64,000 nucleotides of DNA from Crambe crambe (GCA_963924555.1 OZ004591.1:6944001-7008000); one strand, 5' to 3'. Positions 11,275 to 24,224 are shown, numbered from the stretch's first letter. The notes: generated from the sequence alone by a model not told the origin. Numbers and translations are program-made.

Positions 11275-12590
11275 GTAGACCGGCCTGCCACTCATGCAAC
11301 ATCATCTCCTCAACTTCTGGAATGACTCCAAGGCTGTATCCCAGTGTCAACAGGTACCAGCCATAACCCCAGACCCTCTAACCCAAGCCTTAACCACCTT
11401 GGCCATGACCCCAGCTATAACCCTCTATAACCTGCCTTAACCCTCTATAACCTGTCATAACCCCATCCAGCCTTAACCTGCCATAACCCCAGCCTTAACC
11501 CTCTATAAACCCAGCTTTAACCTATGTAGTACATGTTTGGTGAGTCTCTGTTGGCAGCACCAGTGGTTGATCGAGGGGTGAAGGAGTGGGAAGTGTACTT
11601 GCCTTCTGATGGATATGGAAAGCAGTGGTTAGATATCTCCTCTTACTTGCAAGTATGAGCCCAGCTGTCAGCTACCTAGAATTTAGTGATCACATCTTTT
11701 TGTGTGTATGAATTTATCACATCATAAAGTATGACTCATTGGATGGGAGGTTTCGAATTGGATACAATGGTTACTTTGGAGAAGGAAGGTAAAAAAAGTT
11801 AGTTAAAATTTGACCCTTACATCTAAGCCCCGTTTCCTTTCAGCACAATTAAAGTGGGTGCCCCTCTGGACACAGTGCCCCTGTTCGTGCGTGCTGGTCA
11901 TGTGATACCTCTACTGGATCCACGAGTCCAGACCCTCTCCAATGCCTCCAACTCCTCTGTCATCACTTGGTTCAGAATGAAAGTGAGTGCAGTTTATGTA
12001 AGTCACTCCTTCCTACCTGGAAGTGGGTGTGGTTTATGTAAGTCATGTCTTCCTACTTAACCCCAAACAGCCTGCCATTCTTCTCCCATAAATATGCAGG
12101 CTGCCCCAAATGTTTTACTGTTGTTGTTGTTGACAGGATCTTCGTCATGCTTGGGTTTTTGCGGATTTGGACCTCACTGCCAGTGGCCAGACATGGGATG
12201 GACTGGCATACTCACTCAGAAAAAAAGGACAGAAGCTGCTCGAGATGACAATCCAAGGCTCACCCCCAAATACCACCCACATCATGCAACTGGCAGCTCC
12301 CTGGGATGTGGAAGGTATAACTTTCAATATTAATTAGTAGGGGCTAGCTGATAAGAGGTGGGGTTTCTATGTGTATACTGGTGCTCCACCATCTTGATCT
12401 GCTCTACATAGGACTTCCTGCTAGTGTTTCTGATGGCAGTAAAGAGCTCCAGAGGTTTAACAGCTGGAAGGAGTTGGTTGTGGACGTCATCCTTGAAGGA
12501 TACAGTTATGACAACGCACAGCAAGTGCTGTGGATTAAACTCCTCACCACTTCCAACACCATCACAACAGCAATAATACAAATGAATTGA
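7590..12590 (+). CDS. Secreted GH31 glycosidase, sulfoquinovosidase-like subgroup, with a one-base frameshift
   Basis: Exons: 7590-7682, 7796-8254, 8307-8469, 8519-8607, 9132-9231, 9295-9354, 9414-9443, 9687-9706 (micro-exon), 9760-9895, 9969-10096, 10170-10327, 10516-10699, 10815-10900, 10956-11185, 11279-11353, 11530-11652, 11730-11788, 11844-11982, 12137-12314, 12412-12590. The model gives 895 residues once one G is dropped from the G9 run at 7951-7959; as written, exon 2 shifts frame there. A hydrophobic signal peptide opens the protein. Family marks are FYGFGERFADCNQR in the N-terminal sandwich, WMHDYGEYTP with the nucleophile Asp, the acid/base Asp in AHWTGDPSSDW, then SGSDIGGFEWYVD and FAKLRTQLFPYIY. 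The WMxDxGEYxP form resembles bacterial YihQ-type enzymes more than maltase or GAA, so the substrate is open. The intron after 10327 starts with GC (GCAAGT), the only choice that keeps frame. Confidence 0.85.
8647..8679. repeat. Poly-C tract, 33 bases, in a GH31 intron
   Basis: An uninterrupted C run sits just before a CTCAG that looks like an acceptor. The downstream reading does not continue the GH31 family, so I treat this acceptor as unused and place the next exon at 9132. Confidence 0.9.
11229..11270. repeat. (CT)n microsatellite next to a GH31 acceptor
   Basis: About 21 CT units run up to eight bases before the exon at 11279, so the repeat supplies the polypyrimidine tract of that acceptor. 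Confidence 0.9.
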
Positions 12591-12891
12591 TAACTGTCAC
12601 AAAATTCATTATGCATGTTGCTTCTTCCCGCCTGTCATATTAATACAAACAGTTCAGGGCAAGTAGCTCTGGTTAAGGAAGAGAATGTATACAAATACTT
12701 TATTATACTTTGTAGCTACCAGTCCTATGCATAACTGCATCATTTTTCCACGTCGTTAAAAATGAAAAATAATTTATGAAGTGCAAACCCAACGATGCAG
12801 AGTGTTGACAGACAACTATATTACATTAGAAAAGAGGAGAGTTTAGACAAACAGACAAGAATGTGGGGGCTATGGAGAGGGAGGGGGGAGT
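12591..12891. other. Convergent intergenic spacer, GH31 and diacylglycerol kinase
   Basis: This is 301 bp between two stop codons on opposite strands. It is AT-rich in its first two thirds and holds the two 3' ends. No ORF, RNA gene or repeat is evident. Confidence 0.6.
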
Positions 12892-15800
12892 TCAGTGACG
12901 AGGGATGTGGTGGACGGTAGTGACAGTGGATCGCTGGGTTCTGAGGGTGCTAGGTGAGTCTTGGTTGAGAGCCTGGAGGGCACGGTACAGATGAGTCGAA
13001 TGACTCACCTTAGTCACACCCATGTCCTATGGAGGGAGATGGGACAAGCACATATGTTAGTCTCTGCTATCAATCCATCACACGAAAGATAAAACTTCAT
13101 ACCTGAAAATCAGCTCTTTTGAGTTGGATGAGCTCCTTGCCAGTGATGCCTTTCTGCTGGAAGAGGGCGCTGTGTTCACCCATTCCAATCCCCTCCAGCC
13201 ATTGATGCACATCATTTGTGTCCCAAAACTCCACTTCTGCACACACAACAATCACAACAGGGACATCCTCTCAACTCTCCTGGATCAGCCTATTTCACGA
13301 CGTCTTGTGCTTACCTTTCCCTATCTTTCTGACAACAGTAGCTGCTTGTATGGTTTCGTCTGGGATTAGCTGTGCAGCTCGCTCCCTGTGAGGGGGGAGA
13401 TTGGGGGAGTACCGGGAGACTTGTTGATTCGGGCGTGTCATCAGTAAGGTGTCAGAACCACGGCGAAATCTGTGATGAGCCTGCGACTATTGGGAGGGAA
13501 GGAGATGACGGTAAATAATTGAGAGGAAAGGGAGAGAATGCTTTCTTTTTTTTTCAATTTCAAGACTCAACTCACACAATCTGAAAGTTCGGAGGAAAGA
13601 AGTTTTCTCATGTGTGTCTCCACGACTTGTTTTGCCTCTCTCAGAGGTGTTTCATTTTCTGAAGAGATTCTCTGCATGCTAAGGAACCAGTGTACCTCCT
13701 GAATCAGCGCCTTCAGGTCGCGCTCAAAGTCCTCCAAGTGGAGAATGTCCGCTGAGTCGGAGATCAGTCCTCCCTCTTGAAAGATGCGCTCCAGGGACTG
13801 GAGTGCTGAGGAGACGTATGGCATCAGGTCACGAAGCACATCACCATTGATCGTAGATTCAGCCTTGACACTACAATAATTATATGAAAGAAGATTAGAG
13901 CATGCAGTGAGATTACTAGAATGCACAGAGAGAACACAATAAAGATTACTAGAGCATGCAGAGAGGATTCTATGCAGCTAGTGAGATTACTAGAATGCAA
14001 AGAGAAAACACGCAGGAATCTTGAGAGAATACAGAACGTACTATGAAACAAGGGGAGGAACAGTGGCAGCTAGTTCCCTGTAGTGCTGCAGCTCATCTGG
14101 ACTGAGCGTTTGATGGAGAGTGGAGGTGACAGGAGGTGGAAGTGAAGTCGATGAGGTGCTATGTTTCTGTTTCCATGACTCAAGTGTCTGGCTAAAGGCC
14201 TTGTCCTTGACAAGCATTCTTGCTTTATTCTTGTGTGAAAGAACGATTGTCCCTGGCTCTTGGAGCCACGCCTCCCCATCTACTTGCATGGCAAGCGGGT
14301 CAGGGCCATGTAAAATCAACTTGGCTACACGACACTGCTTCAGACGATGGTTTTGTATGCCAAGCACTTTAGCTGTGGCAATGGAGGTAAACCCTGATAC
14401 AGCAACAACCTCCATCAGTTTATCATCATGAGAAGGTGCACTAAAGCCCTGCATATAATCAGGTAAAGGGTCGTCACTTTTACAATAAACCATATAAGGT
14501 AAAGGTCATCAATGTCACAAACCATACTTCAGTTACTCACATCTTTCTCCCTCTCTGTGCCCCAGAAGTTAGTGCCTGCCATGTAGCTTGGGATATTGAG
14601 GAAGACAAGTCCCTGCAATCTCTGAGGGAGCTCCACTGGTTCCCCATCACACTCCAGGTTAATCCTCCGCTCTAAGTAGCGCTGAGAGTTGGCAAAAAAC
14701 TCCTTTCCACCAAGGAAGCCATACAACATCATGTTCTTTGTTCGACTCCTGAAGAACAAAAGGACAACAAGGAGAGTGATGTCAGCAAGACAAAAAATTG
14801 TGTGGAAGTCTCATGGATGAAAGCAACTCTCTCATCAGTCAGGCATGCAGGTGCTGGCCGGCTACATGACATATCATATGCTTTCAAACATTATTTTGTA
14901 CAACCATGTCATAGTACTCATCATTTATACTTAATGACAGAGGTCAGTCATCATACTGTGAACCAGAACACATCTTTACTGTTAAAGAACTTACTTGTAA
15001 TTCTTCTTCTCTCGAGTGGAGTTGAATTGGTAGGCAATCTTTGCATCTAGTCCCATGCCCAAGTAGTTGTTCATCACACACAGTTCCTTCATCTCGGGAA
15101 GAAGTCTGTGAGAGATCAGAAACAATATGAATGAAAAGCACTGAAGTCTTAACCCTCAGCGCAGTGCAATTGTCAGTGTGTGTGAAGTTGCTATGTTGAG
15201 TAAGACTATAACCCTTGCACATGTGTTGAGGGTTAATGAGGGATCAGGAGGAGAGGAGAGAGAAAAAGGAAGGAATGAAGAGGAAGAGGAGGAGGATACT
15301 AACGGGACAGGCTCCACCACGGAGGTAATGGATGACACTGACTCTTTGGATTTGGGCTCAATGTCTTGAATAGTTGAACCGATTTCTTTCACCAAGTCCT
15401 CCATATCCTTCGCATGGGAATCCAATGCTGTAAAATAAAACCATAACCTGATCACATGACTGTCACATGATTAATCATATTATCATCACCTTTCTCTGCA
15501 ACATCAATGACACTGTTAATGGCTTTCTTCAGACTATTAGCTCGCATCATTAAAGCTTCTCGCTGTACAAACTGCTTCTCGACGGAGGGGGAGTCTTGCT
15601 GAGAGGGCGTGGTCACTGGAGCATGAGTCTTGAGATTGCTGATGAGACTGGCTAGCTTGTTCTGCAGGACACTGCATTTCTGGACCAGAGGACTATCCTG
15701 GAATTCAGATGACGGGAGTTCACTCTCAATATCTGCCACCACTGAAGATAGAAAGTCCTGCACCACGCCCCCTAATATCCTGGAAAGGGGTGTGGCAGTC

Positions 15801-16915
15801 AATTCTATATTGTCACAGTAATAAACAGGGACTTACTCAGCTGATTTCAAGACATTTTTCTCATCTTCAGAGATGAGGATGGTGGAAAAAGTGTGGGCCA
15901 GATCAGATAGAGATTTATGGAATGCAGATATTCTGTCCGTGTTCTGAGGACTAGCACAAGTGATGCCTTCTCTCTCCTGCGTTGACCCCATCTGTTCCTC
16001 ACCCCCTGTTCTCTGACCTCTTGAACTCTCCCCTTGATCCGTGCCTGTGGGGATGTCATCTCTCTGCGTATTTTGGCTGTCACTCGGAGATAAAATAGCC
16101 AGAGAGTGTGAATTATCCTGCTGGGAAGCAGGTTCAGTCGTTCCTCTCTCTGGAGATGGTGTCAGCTCGGGAGCACTTTTGTATTCATCTGAGGATTGGG
16201 AATCCTGATGGCTAAAGACGGAGTCCGCAGGAGAGAGAATGCTGATCCCCATTCCAGATATGTTCCTATTGGAGGGTCCAGGAAATGGGGCCACTGGCTG
16301 CTGTCTGCACTCACTTGCATCTGTCTTGCGGCCAGGAGTAGTTGCCATGGAGTCCTGGCTAGTCCTGCTTTTTGGAGGCTAAGCAAGGAGAAGAGAAGAC
16401 AAATAAATAACAACAACAACAACAACAACAACAACATGATGGCTATGGGACTCATGCTCTGTTATGTGATGGTTATGAGACTCACATGATGCTACATGTG
16501 ATGGCTATGAGACTCACATGATGCTACATGTGATGGCTATGAGACTCATATTATGATGCTACATGTGATGGCTATGAGACTCACATGATGTTACATGTGA
16601 TGGCTATGAGACTCACATGATGTTACATGTGATGGCTATGAGACTCACATGATGTTACATGTGATGGCTATGAGACTCACACTGTGACTTCTGAAGATGG
16701 AGGTTAAGTCCACATCTACTGCAGGTGTGTACTGCAGACTCCAGCGATCAAGCAACTTGAAGGAAGAGTGCTCCATCTCACACAAAATGGAAGGCAGCTT
16801 CTCCTCTTCTCTACACTGTGCCCCCCATCCAAGGACTCGGGCCATGTCATTGCCTGTTCCCAGTGGAACCACACCCACCATGCACTAGGAACAAAGCAGG
16901 CAAAAAAGTAGGTAA

Positions 16916-16982
<67 letters not shown>

Positions 16983-17362
16983 CACACACACACACACACA
17001 CACCTTGGAGTGGAGATTGAACTTGTCTACAGTGGAGAGGACCCAACCAATACTTCCATCACCACCCAACACAATGATACGAAACTTGTCAAACCTTTGA
17101 AATAGCTGCAACCTGCAATAAAGAGAGTGAGAGAGAAAGAAGAGTTGCTGACAGTAGAAGTTTGAGCAAGAAATCAAAACAATTTATGTTGCTCTTCCTC
17201 CTCCTCTCAGATTAAAGATTGTTTGTGCTCCAATACTATTTCCCTCCAGATAATATTTGAGAATTAGTAATTTCATAGGGGATGTTTACTAAACCTTGTA
17301 TTATCACACTAATAACTGTTGACAAAGAGGATAGATTAGAGTCTCTTCTGCCTATTGACATT

Positions 17363-17411
<49 letters not shown>

Positions 17412-18350
17412 GATCTCTCTCTACTTGAGGTGCTTCATTCCTGGAAGGTTAGACTAATTTAAGAAGGATAAATATTGTGGCAGGAAACAAGAAGAGAATC
17501 AGGAGGAAATGGCACGACACCACATGAAGCACCAGCTGAAGAACTACATATCAAGAGTCTCGAAATGCCTTCATGACACCAATTGCTTAATTTGAAAGGG
17601 GCTATTAAATTGGATCCCATCCACAGAGAAAGAGATTGGATTTTAGAAGGAGATTGAGAGAGGGAGTGAGTGGATAATTCAACATACCCTAATTCCGGTC
17701 CAGTGATGGCCAGATCGAAAACTTGGGCCGGGTTGAGCCAGTACTTGAGACGTCGCAGAAACTTCACACCTAAGTTGTCTCCACTCTTGGAATTGACGCA
17801 GGCCAGAACCGGACTGTGACCATACACCTGATACGGCTAGAATGGGAATGGGAATGAAAATGAGTTATAACAAGGGCTGCTTTAAGATATGGTTAGAAGT
17901 CCTACAGATGAGAATATCACTCTAATTACTATAAAATCACGACATCAAAGTCCCTTAATTTTCCGAGTGTTTTCAAAACTGTGAAAGCTGCTATGGTAGG
18001 GCCAGATGACATGCTACAACTCTCTTTCTCTTTATGGGTGGACTGTTATGGAAACAGATCATTTTCAGAGCCTTTGATGAGCCACTCTCTCCCGCTACTT
18101 TCTCTTTTAATTAATTGACAATTTCTCAAGTTGGGCCTTCATTTAGGAAGATTGATAAAAGGTACGAAAGGTGCCCCCCCCCTTTAAAGTCACACACAGT
18201 TCTTGCGTACCTCCCACATTCCTTTTCTGATGACATCAGAGCGTTGGAGGGCCGAGGGAGGGAGAATGGAAAGACAGTGGTCACCCAGAGTACACACATT
18301 GTCAATCTTATCCTTACACTCTGTATGAACCTAACAAAAAAACAGACACC

Positions 18351-18432
<82 letters not shown>

Positions 18433-21400
18433 CACTGCATATTTGCACCAAAGACAACGGAAATCCTGTAGTCTTCGTTTACTGCCACAGGCCCTATCAC
18501 AAATGCTGCACTTTGACCCTGTTGGCAGGTTACCTTCAAGCCATTGATGAGGGATAGCAAACTAAAAGAAAAAGAATAGCCACAATGAAATCTTCTTCTG
18601 AAATAGTATGTTCTATCATTCTATTAACAATCACTATAGCAACACATTCGACCACACCTATTTAACCACACCCAATTTTCAGTTGACTCACGTCCTGTCC
18701 GACTTGGACGCCACTTTCCTGGAGACTGCTACGTGTGGTCCACTTGCAGACTTGTTTTGCCTTGTAGACACAGCGTCGGTGACTCTTGAACTTGCAGACC
18801 TCACAGGAGAGACCATGCCAGGCCACTCCATGTAGTCCCTCACGACACACATTGCAGTAGGTAGGTCTGGAGTGCGTGCAAACAAACCAGCTGTGCTGAC
18901 CTTCCAAGTGCTGCAGTGTCTCCAATACACCCTGTCATGCACGAAAAACAACTTAAAAGAAAGATACTAGAAGAGGAATCTAACAGGTAGGGGGTTCAGG
19001 CCAGGGAGGCCAGCAGTTTCTGACAGGTAGAGGCCTGCAGTTTGGTGGCCACACTAATTATATAACCACTGTTACAAATCTTGTGTCCAACAGTACCAGA
19101 TAAGATCTCTTACGGGCAGACAGTGTCTAAAAGTGTCATCACATCATGAAGCAGTTCAGTTTCAGAGTGATGAGTGGGTGTATTGTGTGAGTGGGCGTAT
19201 TATGATAACAACTCCTGCCTGACCATACACACGTGCACACACGCATGCACACATACAAACACACACACGCAGTAGGAAAGAGCAGCCATACTGGAAATGT
19301 AGTTAATGATTAAGTGTGTCGATATCAAAGAGGTCGAGGTGAAAAGTGTGGCAATGATAGAGGAAAGCCGATATGTAATTGAGGAAGCCTGGACATCACT
19401 TGTGGTAAGTGTTGCATCCTCACATGTCACAGTACCCGAATTCACTTTCAAAACTGCCTGACCTGGCCAAGAAAGAGGATGAGAAGGGAAATGATGTGTT
19501 CATAGCAAGCAACCTCTGAGTCTGGTGGGTTTTTAGCTGAAGTCCTTATCACCATAACATCTCTCCAGGTCAGCTGATTGGTAGCAATCTCTGACCACCC
19601 TACACCCCCACACCATGGGGTGTGGGGGGCCACAGCTACCCCATTGGTGACTGCCTGTACCTCAGTCACAGCTGCCACCAACCAAAAGAGATAGAGAGAC
19701 TCAAGGAATCAACCACTACCAGTAACTGATTTCAGAAGGCTCCATTTTTCCATCACTTACAGGCTGTTTGGATATCGAGGCTGCTAGTTTGAAGGCAGAG
19801 ACCCATTCTTCCATCTCCTTGCGAGTAGCACCTGCCAGCACCACCTGGTGGTAAGGGAGGAGAACCGTGAAGCTGTGGTTCACGTTCTTGCTGCTGTTCT
19901 CTGCCACTGTCATGTCCTTCAAAATTATCTCTTCACGAAGCTTGTCCTAGGGCCAGGAAGGAGGAGAGAGGAGAGAGGGGGAGAGAAGGGAGGGGAGGGG
20001 TAGGAAGAGGGGAAAAGGGAGGGGAGGGGTGGGAAGAGGGGAGAAGGGAGAGAGGAGAGGAAGGGAGTGGGAGGGGAGACGGGGGGTGGAGGACAGTGTA
20101 GAAAATGAAGTAGAATAAATGTCACTAAAACAGCTTTATCTTACATTCTCATCCTTTGAAATATACAGCCTATCTTCTGTTATAGTGAAATATTTCTTGT
20201 TCCATCTCTAAAAGTGACAAAAGTAATTATTACCATAATAATAAGAAAAGGTGAAAAGTGAAAGAGTTTAGTGGTAGGTGGCCAAACCAAAGGAAATAAT
20301 GCTATGAAATGATATCAATACATCGCTCTTGTACCATGTAGGGATGTGATGCAATTCAATAGAACACACTGTTTGGGTGACTTGTTACACACACATACTC
20401 CAGCAAATAAGGCACGGAATCTCCATACAGTTTCTAATAGTGATGTTTATTTGCTAGAAACATCCTCTGGAATGCTGGCTGCCCACTCAACCTGATGTTG
20501 GCTTTAGTTACAGCTAGCACACAAAGGAAGCAACAAAGTGAAGCAACTCCATCAAAAAATTAGAACCAAATTACATTATGCAGTACCTACTGGAACAAAC
20601 AAACAAACAACAACAACAACAAAAAGCACAAAGGTTGAAGTGACACTATGAAAGTGGCCACATCCCACAAGGAACATAATTACCTTTCAACTGCACTGGT
20701 AGCTACACAGTTAATGATGTACTTGGTACAAGGAAACAGAAAAACTACTCCTAAACAAGTCAAGCAGAGAATAAGCAGATGGAGGATGGCTTGCTTGGGG
20801 CAAAGGTAATAAAAGAGTAGACAACCATGTCTTGTCTGTTCACAGCCAAAGTAAACACTCCCCCTATATACTTCAAGTCATGAATGTATTTAAGGAAAGT
20901 TTGTTACCTCCTCCTCCTCCTACCGCCTCTTTGACACTTCAGTGAATTTGCTGATCGCATGAGCAGTTAAGGTATGCACATCACATCCCTTGGGAAGTTG
21001 AGATCACACATGGGGAGTTGAGCATGCAATGGAGCACCATACACTACACATGCTTGAGGGACTAATGTGGGTGTCCCAACCACACATCTGGGGGTTGTTT
21101 TAGCAGGGAGAAAACTAACATTAGATTGAGAGCACAGTTACGCCTTATGCTGTTCCTCCCAATATATACCTTTCATAAATACATCTACGTACCACGTTAA
21201 AATAACCACTTTTGCCAGATAGTAACAAGAAATATGGTCAGCACGTTGGAAGATATGTTGATACACAAACATTGCATTATAGCTGAAATCCTACACAGTT
21301 CATGTATCAATTATGAGAACCGCTTGATGTTATTAAGAATAACAAAGGGCAAGAGATAACTAGATCCTTTAAAAGGGCAAGTAATTTTATACAATCTCTA

Positions 21401-22829
21401 TACGCTAGCTACAGGTTTGAATTTTGCAAAAACAAACGATATCTCTCTCTAGTCACACCCCCATGAGTCAAGGTGTGTGATGTCTTACCTGAAAACTCCC
21501 TTGCTGCATTAGAAAGCCTTGTTTGATGACTTCAATCTAGAGAGAGAGAGAGAGAGAGAGGTAAAGTGTAAAGATAAGATGTCTGTTAATACGTGGGCGA
21601 CACGACCACAATACTACTCAACATCTGTCAAGTATAGAATATCACGATCATTATAGTAAACAATAGTTAAATGATGAGACGCAACAACAAAGAAAAGCAC
21701 CACACACATTCAAGTCTACAGATCACGAAGCGGATGGTTTGCTTGCACTGTTGAGGTCTGTGTACAATCTATTTCATAAACTTCCTCCTCATGATGCTTC
21801 TCCTTGGATAAACAAATCTATCCCACCACATCAGCCATGGCAACACCTCATCTCCAAGGAAATGACAAATGCACTCGCTAATAAAGAATCACTCATCCAC
21901 TTGGACAGGCTTTTTACACTCATTGCCAGCACTAGTTGCTAATCCAGAATGGCTGGGGAAAAAATAGCTTCTCCTTTCCTTGCCAGCTGCAATACCTACC
22001 TCTGCTGTGACATCTAACAGAATCTGCTGTGAGCTTTTTCTCATTTTCTCATCCTCCTCACTTGTTTCAATGACACTTGGGATGTTAGAGCAACTCTTGC
22101 TGAAGTAACTGCGCATCCTTCTAGCCATTTTATGACACTCACACTTTTACTAAGTTTTATACACGAAACTGTATCTAGCTAAACGGCTAGCAACTTCCTA
22201 TGATTATTAAATTGATGTAGCAGATTGATAGGAAGCTTGATAAAATAGTAGTTCAGGTATCAAAGAGATGACTGTCGAATACTAATACTAAGGAAGGTTT
22301 TAGCTAGCTACACGAATAGTGTAAATACCATGTCTCATGATATGCAGCAGACCTGTTCCAAGCAGCTAAAACTATCCAGCCCTCCCACTCAAATTCCTTG
22401 AACGCTATAGCTATCAAGTTCTGGCTAGTTTAACTCGCTGACCTTAACTATCTCCGACATGACTCGCTCGCTAGAAGTGAGGCTGATCTTCCTTTCCCTT
22501 CGTTTAGATATGCGTCGTTTGCCCCGCCTTGAAGGCGCTTTTCCTTCCCCGTCTTGTTCATCAACATCCACACATATTTCCGACTCTCCTAAATCACACT
22601 GCTCCATCTCGCCATCCAGTCCTGTTGGTGAGTTTCCAGAGAGAAACTGAATGTTTTCTCCCTCACTTGAGTCTGATGATATGAGCGACTCCATGCTATG
22701 TGCACTCGTCTCCATTTTCTCAGGGACTTCTGGCTCTGGTGTAGAATCCCTGCTGCTTTCCCGCTCTTGAGTTGCAGGTGCTGTAAGGTTCCTGCCGCTC
22801 TTTGTGACAGATTCAACGTTGTCAGTCAT
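12892..22829 (-). CDS. Type II diacylglycerol kinase (delta/eta type)
   Basis: Exons 5' to 3': 22000-22128 (alternative first exon 22443-22829), 21489-21536, 20145-20207, 19761-19946, 18692-18931, 18436-18561, 18211-18330, 17688-17836, 17004-17112, 16681-16884, 15837-16378, 15490-15779, 15304-15427, 14995-15105, 14541-14748, 14042-14448, 13576-13870, 13315-13486, 13103-13236, 12892-13026; 1263 residues with the near first exon. Order of domains: PH ([20 protein letters not shown]), C1 ([17 protein letters not shown]), second C1 ([11 protein letters not shown] ... VHTEC), catalytic GGDGSIGW and [15 protein letters not shown], a Ser-rich spacer of about 350 residues, the accessory half ([20 protein letters not shown]), and a C-terminal SAM domain ([18 protein letters not shown]). 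The split catalytic domain plus PH and SAM define DGK delta/eta. The enzyme phosphorylates diacylglycerol to phosphatidic acid at membranes and ends DAG signalling. The SAM domain predicts oligomer formation. Confidence 0.93.
16436..16680. repeat. Minisatellite of about 32 bp units abutting a DGK splice donor
   Basis: Seven to eight units lie directly beside the exon ending at 16681. In gene orientation each unit begins GTGAGTCTCATAGCCATCAC, which is the first 20 bases of the real intron, so most units carry a copy of the donor. One unit has the variant CTCATATTATG and another has TTATG. Confidence 0.9.
16919..17003. repeat. (CT)n and (CA)n tract at a DGK donor
   Basis: About 30 CT units are followed by about 11 CA units. 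In gene orientation the exon ending at 17004 is followed at once by GTGTGTGT, so the donor GT is itself the first unit of the dinucleotide repeat. Confidence 0.9.
18351..18430. repeat. (GA)n microsatellite beside a DGK donor
   Basis: About 40 GA units lie next to the donor of the exon 18436-18561; in gene orientation the intron starts GTGAGTCTCTCTCTC. Confidence 0.9.
20208..21488. other. Large DGK intron within the PH domain
   Basis: A 1.28-kb intron splits the PH-domain exons. I see only AC- and CAA-rich simple sequence (about 20595-20625) and no coding potential of recognisable family. Confidence 0.6.
22443..22829 (-). CDS. Alternative first coding exon of the diacylglycerol kinase
   Basis: A 129-codon open exon starts at ATG 22827-22829 and ends in GTTAAG followed by a GTCAGC donor, phase 0. 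That is the phase needed to join the PH exon at 21489-21536. It encodes an acidic, Ser/Pro-rich N-terminus ([24 protein letters not shown]) ending in a basic patch ([14 protein letters not shown]) that could bind membranes or act in nuclear localisation. The other candidate first exon (22000-22128, MARRMRSYF...) has the same phase. I infer two promoters giving two N-termini; an independent small gene is possible but has no other exon. Confidence 0.6.
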
Positions 22830-23099
22830 GACTACAGATTATGGCAGCTAATTTACCCACCAAACAATAGAATGAAGCCTTTATAAACAAGCTTTTCACA
22901 GTTTTCAATCACTTAGGTAAGGGTCGTCTAATCTACATACGATAATGACATGACGTAATGATTGCTGAAACTATACTATACTATAATGTACTACATCAAG
23001 TTAAATTCTTCAAGAGCTTTCCTCTGTTCTTCAGTCTAATCATTAAAAGATTAAAAAATGCATAATAGAAAAATACGAAATATAGAACAGGAAAATCAA

Positions 23100-24224
23100 T
23101 CATGCTAGTCCCATTTCTTCCAATAAAGACTGTGAACCTCTTGCACCTTCAGTCTCCTATAGTAACAATAAAAAGGAAGAAATGGAACCACAGTCATGAT
23201 ATCTGGCTGGTATAGATGTATATCTACTGCAAATCCAGAAATGTGTGCAAAATTTTGTAGGCAAAATTTAAAGCACTACTACACAAGTGCTACCTGACAG
23301 TATTGGGGGAACTCTAGCAGGAATAGTAAGCTTTTTAAAGAAGTAGAGAAGCACCTATTAAATCCATAAAACAGTGCTAACTAAAGCAGAAACCTATTCT
23401 CACAGGAACAGTGGCCATTTTCATAAGTAAAAGATACACTCACTAACCTCCTGGAGCACATCTTGAGCATTAACTGCTCTGATGATATTCTTTTTGCTAC
23501 TTTCCTGTATCTCTCCACCTACTAACAGTTCATCTAGCATGTAGAAGGCCTATATATATATATATATATAACACACAGATAATACATAAACTACACCCCA
23601 TTATACTGGCAAAAAACTAACCTTTTCAAAATTGAATATGATGTCTAATTCACATACCTGTATTATAGAGAGAAGTGATGGGCATTAATTAAAGAGACAT
23701 TGTTGGTGGGCATTATATAGGAAAAGAAACAGGCTCAAGACAGCATACAATCCATCAAGCCACACCCATTTGTCATATGTGTTAACAGAAAGAGTAACTT
23801 ACACTTCCAAAGTATTTATCCAGTAATTCTACATATCTGTGGAGTATTTCCAGAGTGATCAGTTCATTATCATCACTATCGACTGCTGCACAGAAGTACA
23901 GGCTAGCATATCTATAAGACAAAATAAACAAAAACAACCCCATGTATACGCATGATTAACACGTCAATCAGAACCCTCACCTCTTATAGACAACCTTGAC
24001 CTCTTTATACTCCAAGACGTTACACATTTTACTCTTCCGTGAGAGAATGGTGGAAACTAGTTCTCTCTGGATTTTCTTTTTCTCCTTCAGTGGGTAGGCT
24101 TGGTACCACTTTTGCAGTCTCATCTTGCCCTGCCGGCTGAACAGCAGCACGTACTGAATCTAACCAATGTGAAGGGCATGATCATCTACACGAAGAGAAC
24201 CAAGAGCAAGCAAACACTTACCAT
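23100..24224 (-). CDS. AP1S: AP-1 clathrin adaptor sigma subunit
   Basis: Exons 5' to 3': 24222-24224 (the ATG alone), 23981-24159, 23803-23911, 23622-23657, 23448-23549, 23100-23156; 161 residues against about 158 in human. The small sigma chain stabilises the AP-1 core and binds dileucine sorting signals at the trans-Golgi and endosomes. Signature blocks are [48 protein letters not shown] and the C-terminus SLLEEMGLA. The start exon has ATG followed directly by GTAAGT, and the next exon begins ATTCAG. The retained [18 protein letters not shown] places it with AP-1 sigma rather than AP-2 or AP-3. A CpG-rich stretch with GCGCGCGTGCGC lies just upstream (about 24280-24293). The 3' neighbour (DGK) starts 270 bp downstream on the same strand. 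Confidence 0.94.

Noticed and set aside
19200..19681. Minus-strand ORFs inside a DGK intron
   Set aside because: No recognisable family, no splice sites that join the DGK phases; the flanking DGK exons connect directly in phase 0.
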